From Bradyrhizobium sp. CCH5-F6 (GTDB taxonomy: Bacteria > Pseudomonadota > Alphaproteobacteria > Rhizobiales > Xanthobacteraceae): a DNA stretch of 64,000 nt. The position numbers and the translations under genes are program-made. Location: NCBI RefSeq assembly GCF_001556045.1, contig NZ_LSIC01000124.1:1-64000 (forward strand). Direction: 5' to 3'. A model generated the notes under the pieces. It saw nothing but the letters and a program-made list of their open reading frames with translations, searched no databases and had not been told where the DNA came from. Of this stretch, positions 7,292 to 16,690 are shown piece by piece (within the stretch, counting starts at the first letter, position 1; every line of letters begins with the position of its first letter).

Positions 7292-8734
7292 TCACCGCAC
7301 CAGAACGTTCCGGAACTGCCAGGGATCGCTCGTGTCGATATCTTCCGGAAACAGTCCCGGCCGATCCGTCAGCGGCGTCCAGTCGGTGTAGAAGCCCTTC
7401 ACCGGGCCGAGATAGGGCAACTGGATTTCCAAGAGACGATCGAAATCCATCTCGTCGGCCTCGACGATGCCTTCGTTCGGGTTCTCCAGCGCCCACACCA
7501 TGCCGCCGAGCACGGCGGAGGTGACTTGCAGGCCGGTGGCGTTCTGATAGGGCGCGAGCTTGCGGGTTTCTTCGATGGAGAGCTGCGAGCCGTACCAATA
7601 GGCGTTCTTGTCATGGCCGAACAGCAGCACGCCGAGCTCGTCGATGCCGTCGACGATCTCGTTCTCATCGAGGATATGGTGCTTCTCCTGCATCTTCCCG
7701 GCGCGGCCGAACATTTCATGCAGTGACAGCACGGCATCGTCGGCCGGATGGTAGGCATAGTGGCAGGTCGGCCGATAGACCGCCGCGCCCGATGCGTCGC
7801 GCACGGTGAAGTAATCCGCGATCGAGATCGACTCGTTGTGGGTGACGAGGAAGCCATATTGCGCGCCGCGGGTCGGGCACCAGGTGCGCACGCGCGTGTT
7901 GGCGCCGGGCTGCATCAGATAGATGGCGGCGCCGCAGCCGGTTTGGTGGGTATGTGCATTCTCGGGCATCCATTTCTCATGGGTGCCCCAGCCGAGTTCG
8001 GACGGCTGCATGCCTTCCGACAGGAAGCCTTCCACCGACCAGGTGTTGACGAAGACATCGGGCTCCTTCGGCTTCTTGGAACGCTGGGTGTCGCGCTCGG
8101 CGATGTGGATGCCCTTGATGCCGGCCTGCCGCATCAAATCCGCCCACTCCGCCTTGGTCTTCGGCCTGGGAGCATTGAGCTTCAGATCGGCGGCGACATT
8201 GAGCAGCGCCTGCTTGACGAAGAAGGAGACCATGCCGGGGTTGGCGCCGCAGCAGGAGATGGCCGTCGTCGAGCCCGCCGGGCGCGCCTTCTTGGCGGCC
8301 AGGGTGGTTTCGCGCAGGGCGTAGTTGGAGCGCGCTTCGGGCCCCTTCGACGAATCGAAATAGAAGCCGAGCCAGGGCTCGTTGACGGTGTCGATGTAGA
8401 GAGCGCCGAGCTCGTTGCACAGCTCCATGATGTCGGTCGAGCCGGTATCGACCGAGAGGTTGACGCAAAAACCCTGGCCTCCGCCCTCGGTGAGCAGCGG
8501 GGTCAGCACCTCGCGATAATTGTCCTTGGTCAGGCCCTTCTGGATGAACCTGACATTGTGCTTCTCGCAAAGCGCCTTGCGGCCCTCGTCCTTGGGATCG
8601 AGCACGGTGATGCGCGACTTGTCGTAGTCGAGATGCCGCTCGATCAGCGGCAATGTGCCTTTGCCGATGGAGCCGAAGCCGACCATGACGATGGGACCGG
8701 TGATCTTCGCGTAGATCTGCGAGGCGGGGCTCAT
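7292..8734 (-). CDS. hss: Homospermidine synthase
   Basis: A 480-residue enzyme of the saccharopine dehydrogenase-like family that joins two putrescine molecules (or putrescine and spermidine) with NAD to give sym-homospermidine, the typical polyamine of rhizobia. A Rossmann motif, VMVGFGSIGKG, is at about residues 16-26, and the conserved NEPWLGFYFD and CCGANPGMVS segments are present. ATG 8734 is preceded by GGAGAAA. It is the last gene of a minus-strand group with ornithine decarboxylase, which makes its putrescine substrate. Confidence 0.92.
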   Translation of the reverse strand: MSPASQIYAKITGPIVMVGFGSIGKGTLPLIERHLDYDKSRITVLDPKDEGRKALCEKHNVRFIQKGLTKDNYREVLTPLLTEGGGQGFCVNLSVDTGSTDIMELCNELGALYIDTVNEPWLGFYFDSSKGPEARSNYALRETTLAAKKARPAGSTTAISCCGANPGMVSFFVKQALLNVAADLKLNAPRPKTKAEWADLMRQAGIKGIHIAERDTQRSKKPKEPDVFVNTWSVEGFLSEGMQPSELGWGTHEKWMPENAHTHQTGCGAAIYLMQPGANTRVRTWCPTRGAQYGFLVTHNESISIADYFTVRDASGAAVYRPTCHYAYHPADDAVLSLHEMFGRAGKMQEKHHILDENEIVDGIDELGVLLFGHDKNAYWYGSQLSIEETRKLAPYQNATGLQVTSAVLGGMVWALENPNEGIVEADEMDFDRLLEIQLPYLGPVKGFYTDWTPLTDRPGLFPEDIDTSDPWQFRNVLVR

Positions 8735-8799
8735 GGGATGGTTTCTCCGGAAAGTGCTGGCAGACAGGGGGAGGGGTGGATCAGGCGCTGCGGCGCTTT

Positions 8800-9189
8800 T
8801 TAGACGCCGCGGCGCTTGGCGGTGACTTCGATCTCGACCTTCATCTCGGGCTTGGCGAGGGCGGCGACGACCAGCAACGTCGCCGCCGGCCTGATGTCAC
8901 CGAGAACCTCGCCGCAGACGGCGAAGTGGGCATCGATGTAGCTTGCGTCGGTGACGTAGTAGGTCGCACGGACGATATCGGCCATCTCGAATCCGCCCTC
9001 CTTCAGGGCGGCTTCGATGGTCTTGAAGCAGTTGCGTGACTGGCTCGTGACATCGGCCGGCATCGTCATCGTGGTGTAGTCATAGCCAGTGGTCCCCGCG
9101 ACGAAGGCAAAATCGCCGTCGATCACGGCGCGGCTGTAGCCGACGGTCTTCTCGAGCGGGGAGCCGGTGGAGATCAGGCGACGGGACAT
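8800..9189 (-). CDS. RidA/YjgF family protein
   Basis: A 129-residue protein of the RidA fold, which hydrolyses reactive enamine and imine intermediates made by PLP enzymes. Seen in the sequence are the start ISTGSPLEKTVGYSRAV, VAGTTGYDY and the C-terminal PAATLLVV region with the following conserved Glu (KVEIEVTAK). The Arg of the canonical RidA active site (R in RPA) is present in IRPAATLL. It lies 65 bp upstream of the homospermidine synthase gene and downstream of a PLP-dependent decarboxylase, a sensible place for an imine-clearing enzyme. Confidence 0.85.
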   Translation of the reverse strand: MSRRLISTGSPLEKTVGYSRAVIDGDFAFVAGTTGYDYTTMTMPADVTSQSRNCFKTIEAALKEGGFEMADIVRATYYVTDASYIDAHFAVCGEVLGDIRPAATLLVVAALAKPEMKVEIEVTAKRRGV

Positions 9190-9331
9190 GGTCGTGGGCC
9201 TCGACGGATGGGATGTTTCGCGGGGTTAAAGGGCGTTTCCCTCGCCTGCGCAACCCCAAAGGGAGCCAGCGCAGGCGCGTTTGGGCGCTGCCGCTCAGTA
9301 CGGCTGCGCCCTTCGCTATGAAGGCGATCCC

Positions 9332-9919
9332 TCAGGCCGCGTGCGCCTGGAGGGCGCGAACCGCCCTCCGTTTGGGCAGGGCCGTGCCGGTCGCGACGAT
9401 CATCCCTTCGGCACCAGCGAGCGCGCCGTCGGCGAATTCGATCGCGAGCAACCGATCGCGCTCGAACGGGCCGGGCAGCGACAGCGCGCCGGTCTTCTCG
9501 GCCGAGAAGCCGAAACGGGCATAATAGGGCGCGTCGCCGAGCAGGATCACGGCGGCATGCCCGCGTGCCCGGGCGGCGGCCAGCGCCTGATGCATCAGCG
9601 CGGCGCCGATCCCGAGCTCGCGGAAGGCAGGGTCGACCGCCAGCGGTCCGAGGACCAGAGCGGGCCTGCCTCCGGCGCTGACGTGCCACAGCCGCACGGT
9701 TCCCACCAGCTTACCCTCGCGCATCGCCGACAGGGCAAGGCCTGCGGCGGGTGCACGTCCGTCGCGCAGGCGCTGGCAGGTGCGGCCGTGGCGGTTCTCG
9801 CCAAAGCAGGCATCGAGCAGCGCTTCACGCATCGCGACGTCGGCAGCACGTTCCGCGCGGATCACGAACGGAGCGGCTTTCGAGGTGAGGGCGAACTGTG
9901 GCTTCCGAGGAGCAGTCAT
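9332..9919 (-). CDS. GNAT-family N-acetyltransferase
   Basis: A 195-residue protein with the GNAT acetyl-CoA site visible as LAVDPAFRELGIGAALM at about residues 94-110, followed by AVILLGDAPYYARFGF, a motif of the YhbS-like subgroup. Its substrate is unknown; location between ornithine decarboxylase and homospermidine synthase suggests that it may acetylate a polyamine or be a bystander. The stretch 9190-9331 between it and RidA holds no gene. Confidence 0.82.
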   Translation of the reverse strand: MTAPRKPQFALTSKAAPFVIRAERAADVAMREALLDACFGENRHGRTCQRLRDGRAPAAGLALSAMREGKLVGTVRLWHVSAGGRPALVLGPLAVDPAFRELGIGAALMHQALAAARARGHAAVILLGDAPYYARFGFSAEKTGALSLPGPFERDRLLAIEFADGALAGAEGMIVATGTALPKRRAVRALQAHAA

Positions 9920-9999
9920 GGCGCGTCAATCCCCGCTTGAACGGGCACGCGCGAGGCACGCCAGTCCAAGACGTCGTCAGAAATCGAAGATGTGAGGGA

Positions 10000-10019
10000 G
10001 GAGCCGGCACGCCGGCTCC
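10000..10019. terminator. Strong GC hairpin after ornithine decarboxylase
   Basis: GGAGCCGGC and GCCGGCTCC form a perfect nine-base-pair stem with a two-base loop between the decarboxylase and GNAT genes. There is no T-tract, so it may be a weak terminator or an mRNA-stability element that separates expression of the decarboxylase from the downstream genes. Confidence 0.45.
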
Positions 10020-10052
10020 CGGGGTTCGTCAGGCCTCAGACGGAGAGGCGGA

Positions 10053-11195
10053 TCAGATGTGGTACGTCTTCAGCGGCGGGATACCGTTGAACGCCACCGA
10101 CGAGTAGGTCGACGTATAGGCCCCGGTGCCTTCGATCAGAACCTTGTCGCCGATCTCGAGCGTGACCGGAAGCGGATACGGGTTCTTCTCGTACAGCACG
10201 TCGGCGCTGTCGCAGGTCGGACCTGCGAGCACGCACGGCGTCATGTCCGCACCGTCGTGACAGGTGCGGATGGCATAACGGATCGACTCGTCCATCGTCT
10301 CGGCGAGACCGCCGAACTTGCCGATGTCGAGATAGACCCAGCGCACCTCGTCCTCGTCGCTCTTCTTCGAGATGAGCACGACCTCGGATTCGATGATGCC
10401 GGCATTGCCCACCATGCCACGGCCCGGCTCGATGATGGTCTCCGGAATCTGGTTGCCGAAGTGCTTGCGCAGCGCGCGGAAGATCGAACGGCCGTAGGTG
10501 ACCACCGGCGGCACGTCCTTCAGGTACTTGGTCGGGAAGCCGCCGCCCATGTTGACCATGGACAGGTTGATGCCGCGCTCGGCGCAGTCGCGGAACACCT
10601 GCGAGGCCATCGCGAGCGCACGGTCCCACGCCTTCACCTTGCGCTGCTGCGAGCCGACATGGAAGGAGATGCCGCACGGCTCCAGCCCCAGGCGCTTGGC
10701 GAGGTCGAGCACCTCGACCGCCATTTCCGGGTCGCAGCCGAACTTGCGCGACAGCGGCCACTCGGCGCCGGCGCAGTCATAGAGGATGCGGCAGAACACC
10801 TTCGCGCCGGGGGCGGCACGGGCGACCTTCTCGACCTCGGCGGCGCAGTCGACCGCGAACAGCCGGATGCCGAGCGCGAACGCGCGCGCGATGTCGCGCT
10901 CCTTCTTGATCGTGTTGCCGAAGGAGATGCGGTCGGGCGTCGCACCCGCGGCCAGCGCCATCTCGATCTCGGCGACCGTTGCGGTGTCGAAGCAGGAGCC
11001 CATGGAGGCGAGCAGGCTCAGCACTTCCGGCGCCGGGTTCGCCTTGACGGCATAGAACACGCGGCTGTCGGGCAGCGCCTTGGCGAAGCTCTGGTAATTG
11101 TCGCGCACGACCTCGAGGTCGACGACGAGGCACGGCTCGGTGTCGAGGCCATCCTTGCGGCGGTTGCGCAGGAATTCCTGGATACGTTCGGTCAT
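10053..11195 (-). CDS. Ornithine decarboxylase, alanine-racemase-fold PLP type
   Basis: A 380-residue group IV decarboxylase that makes putrescine from ornithine (some relatives also accept lysine). The PLP lysine is in FYAVKANP (K51), and the glycine-rich VNMGGGFPTKY, EPGRGMVG and active-site Cys in AGPTCDSADVL are all present. The start is ATG 11195, which has GGAGAG five to six bases upstream; a longer frame from 11207 would begin inside that site. It is transcribed toward GNAT, RidA and homospermidine synthase. Upstream is a 660-base untranslated stretch with a structured leader. Confidence 0.92.
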   Translation of the reverse strand: MTERIQEFLRNRRKDGLDTEPCLVVDLEVVRDNYQSFAKALPDSRVFYAVKANPAPEVLSLLASMGSCFDTATVAEIEMALAAGATPDRISFGNTIKKERDIARAFALGIRLFAVDCAAEVEKVARAAPGAKVFCRILYDCAGAEWPLSRKFGCDPEMAVEVLDLAKRLGLEPCGISFHVGSQQRKVKAWDRALAMASQVFRDCAERGINLSMVNMGGGFPTKYLKDVPPVVTYGRSIFRALRKHFGNQIPETIIEPGRGMVGNAGIIESEVVLISKKSDEDEVRWVYLDIGKFGGLAETMDESIRYAIRTCHDGADMTPCVLAGPTCDSADVLYEKNPYPLPVTLEIGDKVLIEGTGAYTSTYSSVAFNGIPPLKTYHI

Positions 11196-11399
11196 AGCAC
11201 TCTCCAAAGCGGCCCCAGCGACGGAGCTCGTTCAAAGTGGTTCTCGGACGAGGGTGCTACGCCGCTGCCGCACGATGGAGGCGCGACAGGGCCAAGAACC
11301 CTAGACCGAATTGTGCTGCCGTGGATTGGTTGGGAATTTTCCCGCCCGCACACCTGGCAATGAAGGACAAGCCTTTTCAGTAGCCCGCGCCGGCGTTGG

Positions 11400-11710
11400 A
11401 CTGCCGGTAGAGACCAAAAAAGCCCGATCCGTCGTTGCTTTAAGTCGCGTCCCCCGTTGAGAGCGGGGTGCGCCGGTTCGCCTCCGGCTGCCAGTCACGG
11501 TTGCAAAAAGTGAAGTCACCTTCGACAAGGCATCTCTTGAGAGAGATGCTGGACGCTCCGGGTTTGCCTTCCGTCGTTCGACTTCTTCAGTCTCGCGACT
11601 TCCGCACTTCCGAAGAGCCCCTCGGCTTCTTCACCCCTTGGCGGCTGTCCGGCCTCTTGTCCGGATACCTACCGACTGACACACGACCACAGGCACGTGC
11701 GAAATTGGGC
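11400..11710 (-). ncRNA. Candidate speF-type 5' leader RNA of ornithine decarboxylase
   Basis: The space 11196-11871 has no convincing gene. On the minus strand a promoter-like TTGCGA/TATGTG pair with 17-base spacing lies near 11718-11746, followed by many hairpins: GCATCTCT/AGAGATGC (11530-11549), a GCCGG/CCGGC stem near 11480-11500, a CCCCG/CGGGG stem near 11455-11473, and a GC-rich segment ending in six T near 11415-11425 on that strand. The speF leader is an Rfam family described upstream of ornithine decarboxylase genes in alphaproteobacteria. I did not test a covariance model; the assignment rests on position, length and structure. The rest, 11196-11399, is untranslated sequence with no further element seen. 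Confidence 0.5.
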
Positions 11711-11871
11711 AAGAGCGCACATAAGCGTTTTGACTCTGCTTCGCAAGAATTTTTTTAGGCTGAGAACAGAATTGCCTAACATCTGCTTGCGCAGTGTTGC
11801 GCGAGCGACGCGGAAGATGAACGGGCGTTAAGTTTTTCGCGGCGCGCGGAGTCTCTCGCGCGCGAGAAGCG

Positions 11872-12126
11872 TCAGCCGCGCTTCGTGAAGGGCTCGATGC
11901 GCTGCGCTGCGCGGATGAACGCGGTCATCACGAACACGCCGAGTGCGAACAGCACCGCTTGTAGGATGTGCGCACCCTGGTCGCCGAGTCCGAACAGGAT
12001 CGCGAGCGCCCAGCCGCCGGCAAAGGCCGCGCCGAACACCTCCGCGCCGATCAGGATGGCGGCGCTGATGACGGTGATGACGCTGGGCCAGACGATCTGG
12101 CGGGACGAGGAGGCGGGCGCGTTCAT
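11872..12126 (-). CDS. Small two-helix membrane protein, unknown
   Basis: An 84-residue protein with two hydrophobic segments at about residues 13-46 and 52-72 and a basic C-terminus. No known motif; such small inner-membrane proteins are common in Bradyrhizobium and generally unnamed. It is divergent from the M3 peptidase, with 135 bases between the two starts. Confidence 0.65.
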   Translation of the reverse strand: MNAPASSSRQIVWPSVITVISAAILIGAEVFGAAFAGGWALAILFGLGDQGAHILQAVLFALGVFVMTAFIRAAQRIEPFTKRG

Positions 12127-12261
12127 GAGCTCAGGGTCCGTAGCTTCGAGGGCCGCAATCTCCCCGAAAAGACGGCCGGGAGCAAGGGCAAACGGCCCAA
12201 AAAAGCCCCATCGCGTGCTATAGCTAGCCGCAACAATCGAGCCAGGAAAATCGGACTTGTG

Positions 12262-14343
12262 ATGTCAGAATCCCGCCAAATTACGGACACCGAGACCAAC
12301 CCGCTGCTGAAGGCCTGGGTGACGCCGTTTGCGACCCCGCCTTTCGACGAGATCAAGCCGGAGCACTTCCTGCCGGCCTTCGAGCAGGCCTTTGCCGACC
12401 ACGCCGCCGAGATCGCGGCGATCACCAGTGACCCGGCGGCACCCGACTTCGCCAACACCGTCACGGCGCTGGAGCGCTCAGGCAAGCTGCTGAGCAAGGT
12501 CGCCTCGGTCTTCTACGACCTCGTCTCGGCGCATTCCAATCCGGCCATCCTGGAGATCGACAAGGAGGTCTCCTTGCGGATGGCGCGGCACTGGAATCCG
12601 ATCATGATGAACGCCGTGCTGTTTGGCCGCATCGCCCAGCTGCACGAGAACCGCGCCGATCTTGGGCTGACCCCGGAGCAGCTTCGCCTGCTGGAGCGCA
12701 CCTACACCCGCTTCCACCGCTCCGGCGCCGGTCTCTCCGAGGAGGCCAAGACGCGGATGGCCGAGATCAACGAAAGGCTCGCCCAGCTCGGCACCGGCTT
12801 CAGCCACCATCTGCTCGGCGACGAGCAGGACTGGTTCATGGAGCTCGGGGAGGCCGATTGCGAGGGCCTGCCGGAGAGCTTTGTCGCCGGTGCCAAGGCT
12901 GCGGCAGAAGAGCGCGGCATGGAAGGCAAGGCCATCGTCACGCTGTCGCGCTCCTCGGTCGAGCAGTTCCTGAAGAGCTCTGCCCGGCGTGACCTGCGCG
13001 AGAAGGTCTACAAAGCCTTCATCGCGCGTGGCGACAACGGCAACGCCAATGACAACAATGGAACCATCGTCGAGATCCTGAAGCTGCGCGAGGAAAGCGC
13101 CAAGCTCCTGGGCTACCCGACTTTCGCCGCCTACCGGCTCGAAGACTCCATGGCCAAGACGCCGGAAGCGGTGCGGGGCCTGTTGGAGCGGGTCTGGAAG
13201 CCGGCGAGAGCACGCGCGCTCGCCGACCGCGACGAGATGCAGGCGCTGATCGCGGCCGAGGGCGGCAATTTCAAGCTCGCGCCCTGGGACTGGCGCTTCT
13301 ACGCCGAGAAGCTGCGCCTTCAGCGCGCCAATTTCGACGACGCGGCGATCAAGCCCTACCTGTCGCTCGACAACATGATCGCCGCCGCCTTCGATTGCGC
13401 GACGCGCCTGTTCGGCGTCACCTTCGAGGAGCGCAAGGACGTTCCGGTCTGGCACCCCGACGTCCGGGTCTGGGAGATGAAGGGCAGGGACGGCAAGCAC
13501 AAGGCGCTGTTCTATGGTGACTACTTCGCCCGGCCCTCGAAGCGCTCCGGCGCCTGGATGACCTCGCTGCGCGACCAGCAGAAGCTCGACGGCGACGTCG
13601 CGCCGCTCGTTCTCAACATCTGTAATTTTGCCAAGGGGGCCGGCGGCGAGCCTTCGCTGCTGTCGCCCGACGATGCCCGCACCCTGTTCCACGAGTTCGG
13701 CCATGGCCTGCACGGCATGCTCTCCAACGTGACCTACCCCTCGCTGTCGGGCACCTCCGTGTTCACCGACTTCGTCGAGCTGCCGTCCCAGCTCTACGAG
13801 CACTGGCAGGAGCGGCCCGAGGTGCTGCAGAAGTTCGCGCGCCATTACCAGACCGGTGAACCGCTGCCGGACGAGCTGCTGCAGCGGTTCCTCGCCGCGC
13901 GAAAGTTCAACCAGGGCTTTGCCACCGTCGAGTTCGTCTCCTCGGCGCTGATCGACCTGGAATTCCACACCCAGCCGGCCGCCGCCGCGCAGGATGTCCG
14001 CGCCTTCGAGAGACGCGAGCTGGAGAAGATCGGCATGCCCGAGGAGATTGCGCTGCGTCACCGGCCCACGCAGTTCGGCCACATCTTCACCGGCGATCAT
14101 TATGCCGCGGGCTATTACAGCTACATGTGGTCGGAGGTGATGGACGCCGATGCCTTCGGCGCGTTCGAGGAGACCGGGGACATCTTCGATCCCGCGGTCG
14201 CCAAGCGTCTGCACGACGACATCTACGCCTCGGGCGGATCGGTCGATCCGGAGGCCGCCTATGAGGCCTTCCGCGGCCGCCCGCCGGAGCCGGACGCGCT
14301 GCTGCGCCGGCGTGGTCTGCTCGATACCCCCAAGGCGGCCTGA
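12262..14343 (+). CDS. M3-family zinc oligopeptidase
   Basis: A 693-residue thimet-oligopeptidase-like enzyme. The zinc motif HEFGH is at H477-H481 (TLFHEFGHGLHGM). No signal peptide is visible, so it is likely a cytosolic oligopeptidase A or dipeptidyl carboxypeptidase that finishes breakdown of short peptides. ATG 12262 is chosen over an adjacent upstream GTG; the longer frame upstream is not protein-like. The stop overlaps the following DUF1007 start, but the functions are not obviously linked. Confidence 0.9.
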   Translation: MSESRQITDTETNPLLKAWVTPFATPPFDEIKPEHFLPAFEQAFADHAAEIAAITSDPAAPDFANTVTALERSGKLLSKVASVFYDLVSAHSNPAILEIDKEVSLRMARHWNPIMMNAVLFGRIAQLHENRADLGLTPEQLRLLERTYTRFHRSGAGLSEEAKTRMAEINERLAQLGTGFSHHLLGDEQDWFMELGEADCEGLPESFVAGAKAAAEERGMEGKAIVTLSRSSVEQFLKSSARRDLREKVYKAFIARGDNGNANDNNGTIVEILKLREESAKLLGYPTFAAYRLEDSMAKTPEAVRGLLERVWKPARARALADRDEMQALIAAEGGNFKLAPWDWRFYAEKLRLQRANFDDAAIKPYLSLDNMIAAAFDCATRLFGVTFEERKDVPVWHPDVRVWEMKGRDGKHKALFYGDYFARPSKRSGAWMTSLRDQQKLDGDVAPLVLNICNFAKGAGGEPSLLSPDDARTLFHEFGHGLHGMLSNVTYPSLSGTSVFTDFVELPSQLYEHWQERPEVLQKFARHYQTGEPLPDELLQRFLAARKFNQGFATVEFVSSALIDLEFHTQPAAAAQDVRAFERRELEKIGMPEEIALRHRPTQFGHIFTGDHYAAGYYSYMWSEVMDADAFGAFEETGDIFDPAVAKRLHDDIYASGGSVDPEAAYEAFRGRPPEPDALLRRRGLLDTPKAA

Positions 14344-14981
14344 TGGGCATGCGCGTCCTTCTCGGTCTGCTGCTTGCCGCCGGTCTGTCACTCGCGGCGG
14401 GCGCGGCGCGCGCGCATCCGCATGTCTGGATCACCGCGACCAGCGAGCTGCTCTATGCCGCCGACGGGACCATCACCGGCGTCCGCCATGCATGGACCTT
14501 CGATGACATGTTCTCGGCCTATGCGGTGCAGGGGCTCGAGAGCAAGACCAAGGGGGCCTATACCCGCGAGGAGCTCGGGCCGCTGGCGCAGACCAATGTC
14601 GAGTCGCTCAAGGAATACGCCTACTTCACCTTCGCGCGAGCGGACGGCAAGAAGGAGCGATTCCAGGAGCCGGTCGACTATTTCCTCGACTACAAGGACA
14701 CGGTGCTGACCCTGCACTTCACGCTGCCGCTGAAGAATCCGGTCAAGCCCAAGCAGCTGGTGCTCGAAGTGTTCGACCGCTCCTTCTTCATCGACTTCAA
14801 GATGGCCAAGGACAATCCGATCAAGCTGGTCGGCGCGCCCGCGGGCTGCCAGATGAAGCTCGAGCGGCCGAACGACGGCACCGCGAGCGCGCAGAAGCTG
14901 AACGAGCAGACCTTCCTGAACGGCGAGAATTCGAATTTCGGCATGATGTTCGCCAACAAGATCACGGTGGATTGCCCTTGA
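14343..14981 (+). CDS. DUF1007 periplasmic protein, partner of a nickel/cobalt exporter
   Basis: A 212-residue exported protein. A Sec signal peptide ends at about residue 24, so the mature protein begins HPHVWIT, a potential metal-binding N-terminus. The remaining sequence (DYFLDYKDT, FDRSFFIDF) matches DUF1007, which usually occurs with NicO-type permeases. The start shares a base with the M3 peptidase stop, and the stop overlaps the permease start (TTGA). Confidence 0.85.
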   Translation: MGMRVLLGLLLAAGLSLAAGAARAHPHVWITATSELLYAADGTITGVRHAWTFDDMFSAYAVQGLESKTKGAYTREELGPLAQTNVESLKEYAYFTFARADGKKERFQEPVDYFLDYKDTVLTLHFTLPLKNPVKPKQLVLEVFDRSFFIDFKMAKDNPIKLVGAPAGCQMKLERPNDGTASAQKLNEQTFLNGENSNFGMMFANKITVDCP

Positions 14982-16102
14982 AGCCGCAACTCTCTCCGCT
15001 CGCGCGCGGGCTGACCGCCTGCGCCGCCGTTCTGGTGGTCGTGGTCGCGGCTGATGCCGCGCTTCACGATCTGCTGGCGCAAAATCCGTTCGGCGCGCCG
15101 CGCACGCAGCAGGCGGCCGCCCCCGAGGCGGGTGGCCTGATCGGCTGGCTCCTGGCAAAACAGTCGGAATTCTATCGGCAGATGTCGTCGACCATCCGCG
15201 CGGCGAAGTCCGACGGCTCGGCGGTGTGGACGCTGCTGTTCATCTCCTTCGCGTATGGAATCTTCCATGCCGCTGGCCCGGGTCATGGCAAGGCGGTGAT
15301 CGCTTCTTACGTGGTCGCCAACCGCGAGACGGCGCGGCGCGGCATTGCGTTGTCCTTTGCCTCGGCCCTGATGCAGTCGCTGGTGGCGATCCTCATCGTC
15401 GGCATTTCGGCCTGGATCCTGAATGCGACCGCAAAGACCATGTGCAAGGCGGAAGGCGTGATCGAGATCGCGAGCTACGCCCTGATCGCGTTGTTCGGCC
15501 TGCGCCTGGTCTGGGTCAAGGGCGGCGCCTTCATCCGCGCGCTCCAGGTGGCGCACCCGGTACCGGCGATCGCAGGCGTGCCGCATGACCATCATGCCCA
15601 CGATCACCATCACCTTGATGCCCACGATCACCATGACCATGGTCACGGGCATGATCACCACCATGGCCACAGCCATGCTCACCATGACCACGACCATGGT
15701 CACGTCCATGACGAGCATTGCGGCCATTCGCACGGCCCCACCCCCAGCGAACTCGCTGGCCCCGGTGGCTGGCGGCGCGGGTTCGCTGCGATCCTGACCG
15801 TCGGCATCCGCCCCTGCTCGGGTGCGATCCTGGTCCTGGTGTTCGCGCTGGCGCAGGGCCTGTTCTGGGCCGGCGTCGCCGCAACGTTCCTGATGGGTCT
15901 CGGCACCGCGATCACGGTCGCGGCCATCGCGGTCATCGCCGTCTCCGCCAAGGAGATCGCGCAGCGTCTCAGCGCCGGGCGCGACGGCGGCGGTGCGCTG
16001 TTCATGCGCGGCGTCGAATTCGGCGCCGCCGGCCTGGTCCTGCTGTTCGGCGTCGGCCTGTTGTTCGGCTACATTGCGGCTGAACGGACGACGTGTTTCT
16101 GA
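14978..16102 (+). CDS. NicO/RcnA-type nickel/cobalt exporter with His-rich loop
   Basis: About 374 residues from TTG 14978, which overlaps the DUF1007 stop and has GGTGGA upstream; another TTG at 14972 is possible. Conserved NicO motifs are visible: FHAAGPGHGKAVIASY in the second membrane segment and GIRPCSGAILVL after the loop. Between them, at about residues 200-253, is a loop composed mostly of His, Asp and Gly that probably binds metal. Family members export Ni(II) or Co(II). No RcnR-type regulator is nearby. Confidence 0.87.
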   Translation: MKPQLSPLARGLTACAAVLVVVVAADAALHDLLAQNPFGAPRTQQAAAPEAGGLIGWLLAKQSEFYRQMSSTIRAAKSDGSAVWTLLFISFAYGIFHAAGPGHGKAVIASYVVANRETARRGIALSFASALMQSLVAILIVGISAWILNATAKTMCKAEGVIEIASYALIALFGLRLVWVKGGAFIRALQVAHPVPAIAGVPHDHHAHDHHHLDAHDHHDHGHGHDHHHGHSHAHHDHDHGHVHDEHCGHSHGPTPSELAGPGGWRRGFAAILTVGIRPCSGAILVLVFALAQGLFWAGVAATFLMGLGTAITVAAIAVIAVSAKEIAQRLSAGRDGGGALFMRGVEFGAAGLVLLFGVGLLFGYIAAERTTCF

Positions 16103-16245
16103 GGTGAGCTCTCGTGCCCCGGCTTTGCGGGGCGTCGCAAGAGTGCTGCACCGCGTCCGGGACACGAGAGCTGTTGGCTTTGCGAACTCCCTCAGGTCCG
16201 CTATTCAAACGGACAAATCAACAGCGTTTCGGTCGGGGGGATTGA

Positions 16246-16683
16246 ATGTCGCGCGAAGATTTCTGGTTCTTTCATCCGTTCCGGGTGCGCTATTCCGAGA
16301 TCGACGGCCAGGGCGTCGTGTTCAATGCCCACTACCTGACCTATTTCGACACTGGCATCACCGAGTACTTCCGCGCGCTCGGCTTTGACCAATACGCGGA
16401 CGCGCAGGCGAGCGGCATCGATTTCCACGTCGTCAAGTCCGTCATCGAATACAAGGCGCCGGTCCGCTTCGACTGGGAGCTCGACGTCGGCGTGCGCGTT
16501 GCGCGGATTGGCAATTCGAGCCTCGTCTTCGAGCTCGCCATTTTCCTGAAGGACGGCATTGACGCGCTAGTGACCGGCGAGATCGTCTGGGTTTACACCA
16601 ACCAGGAGACACATCGTCCGGTCACGATCCCGGCCTCGATGCGGGCGCTGATCGCGACGCGGGAACGTCATCTGGCGGCGTGA
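16246..16683 (+). CDS. Hotdog-fold acyl-CoA thioesterase (YbgC/4-HBT family)
   Basis: A 145-residue cytosolic thioesterase. The active-site region RVRYSEIDGQGVVFNAHY carries the catalytic Asp and the conserved Gly-Val-Val and Asn/His positions of the 4-hydroxybenzoyl-CoA thioesterase family; the C-terminal half has the VKSVIEYKAPVRF strand. Its natural acyl-CoA is unknown. It is preceded by 143 bases without a gene and converges with a MAPEG gene seven bases away. Confidence 0.85.
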   Translation: MSREDFWFFHPFRVRYSEIDGQGVVFNAHYLTYFDTGITEYFRALGFDQYADAQASGIDFHVVKSVIEYKAPVRFDWELDVGVRVARIGNSSLVFELAIFLKDGIDALVTGEIVWVYTNQETHRPVTIPASMRALIATRERHLAA

Positions 16684-16690
16684 GGCCGCC

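Noticed and set aside
11669..11722. A 17-codon frame on the minus strand at the start of the ornithine decarboxylase leader
   Set aside because: Its ATG coincides with the best -10 candidate, so it would probably not be transcribed.
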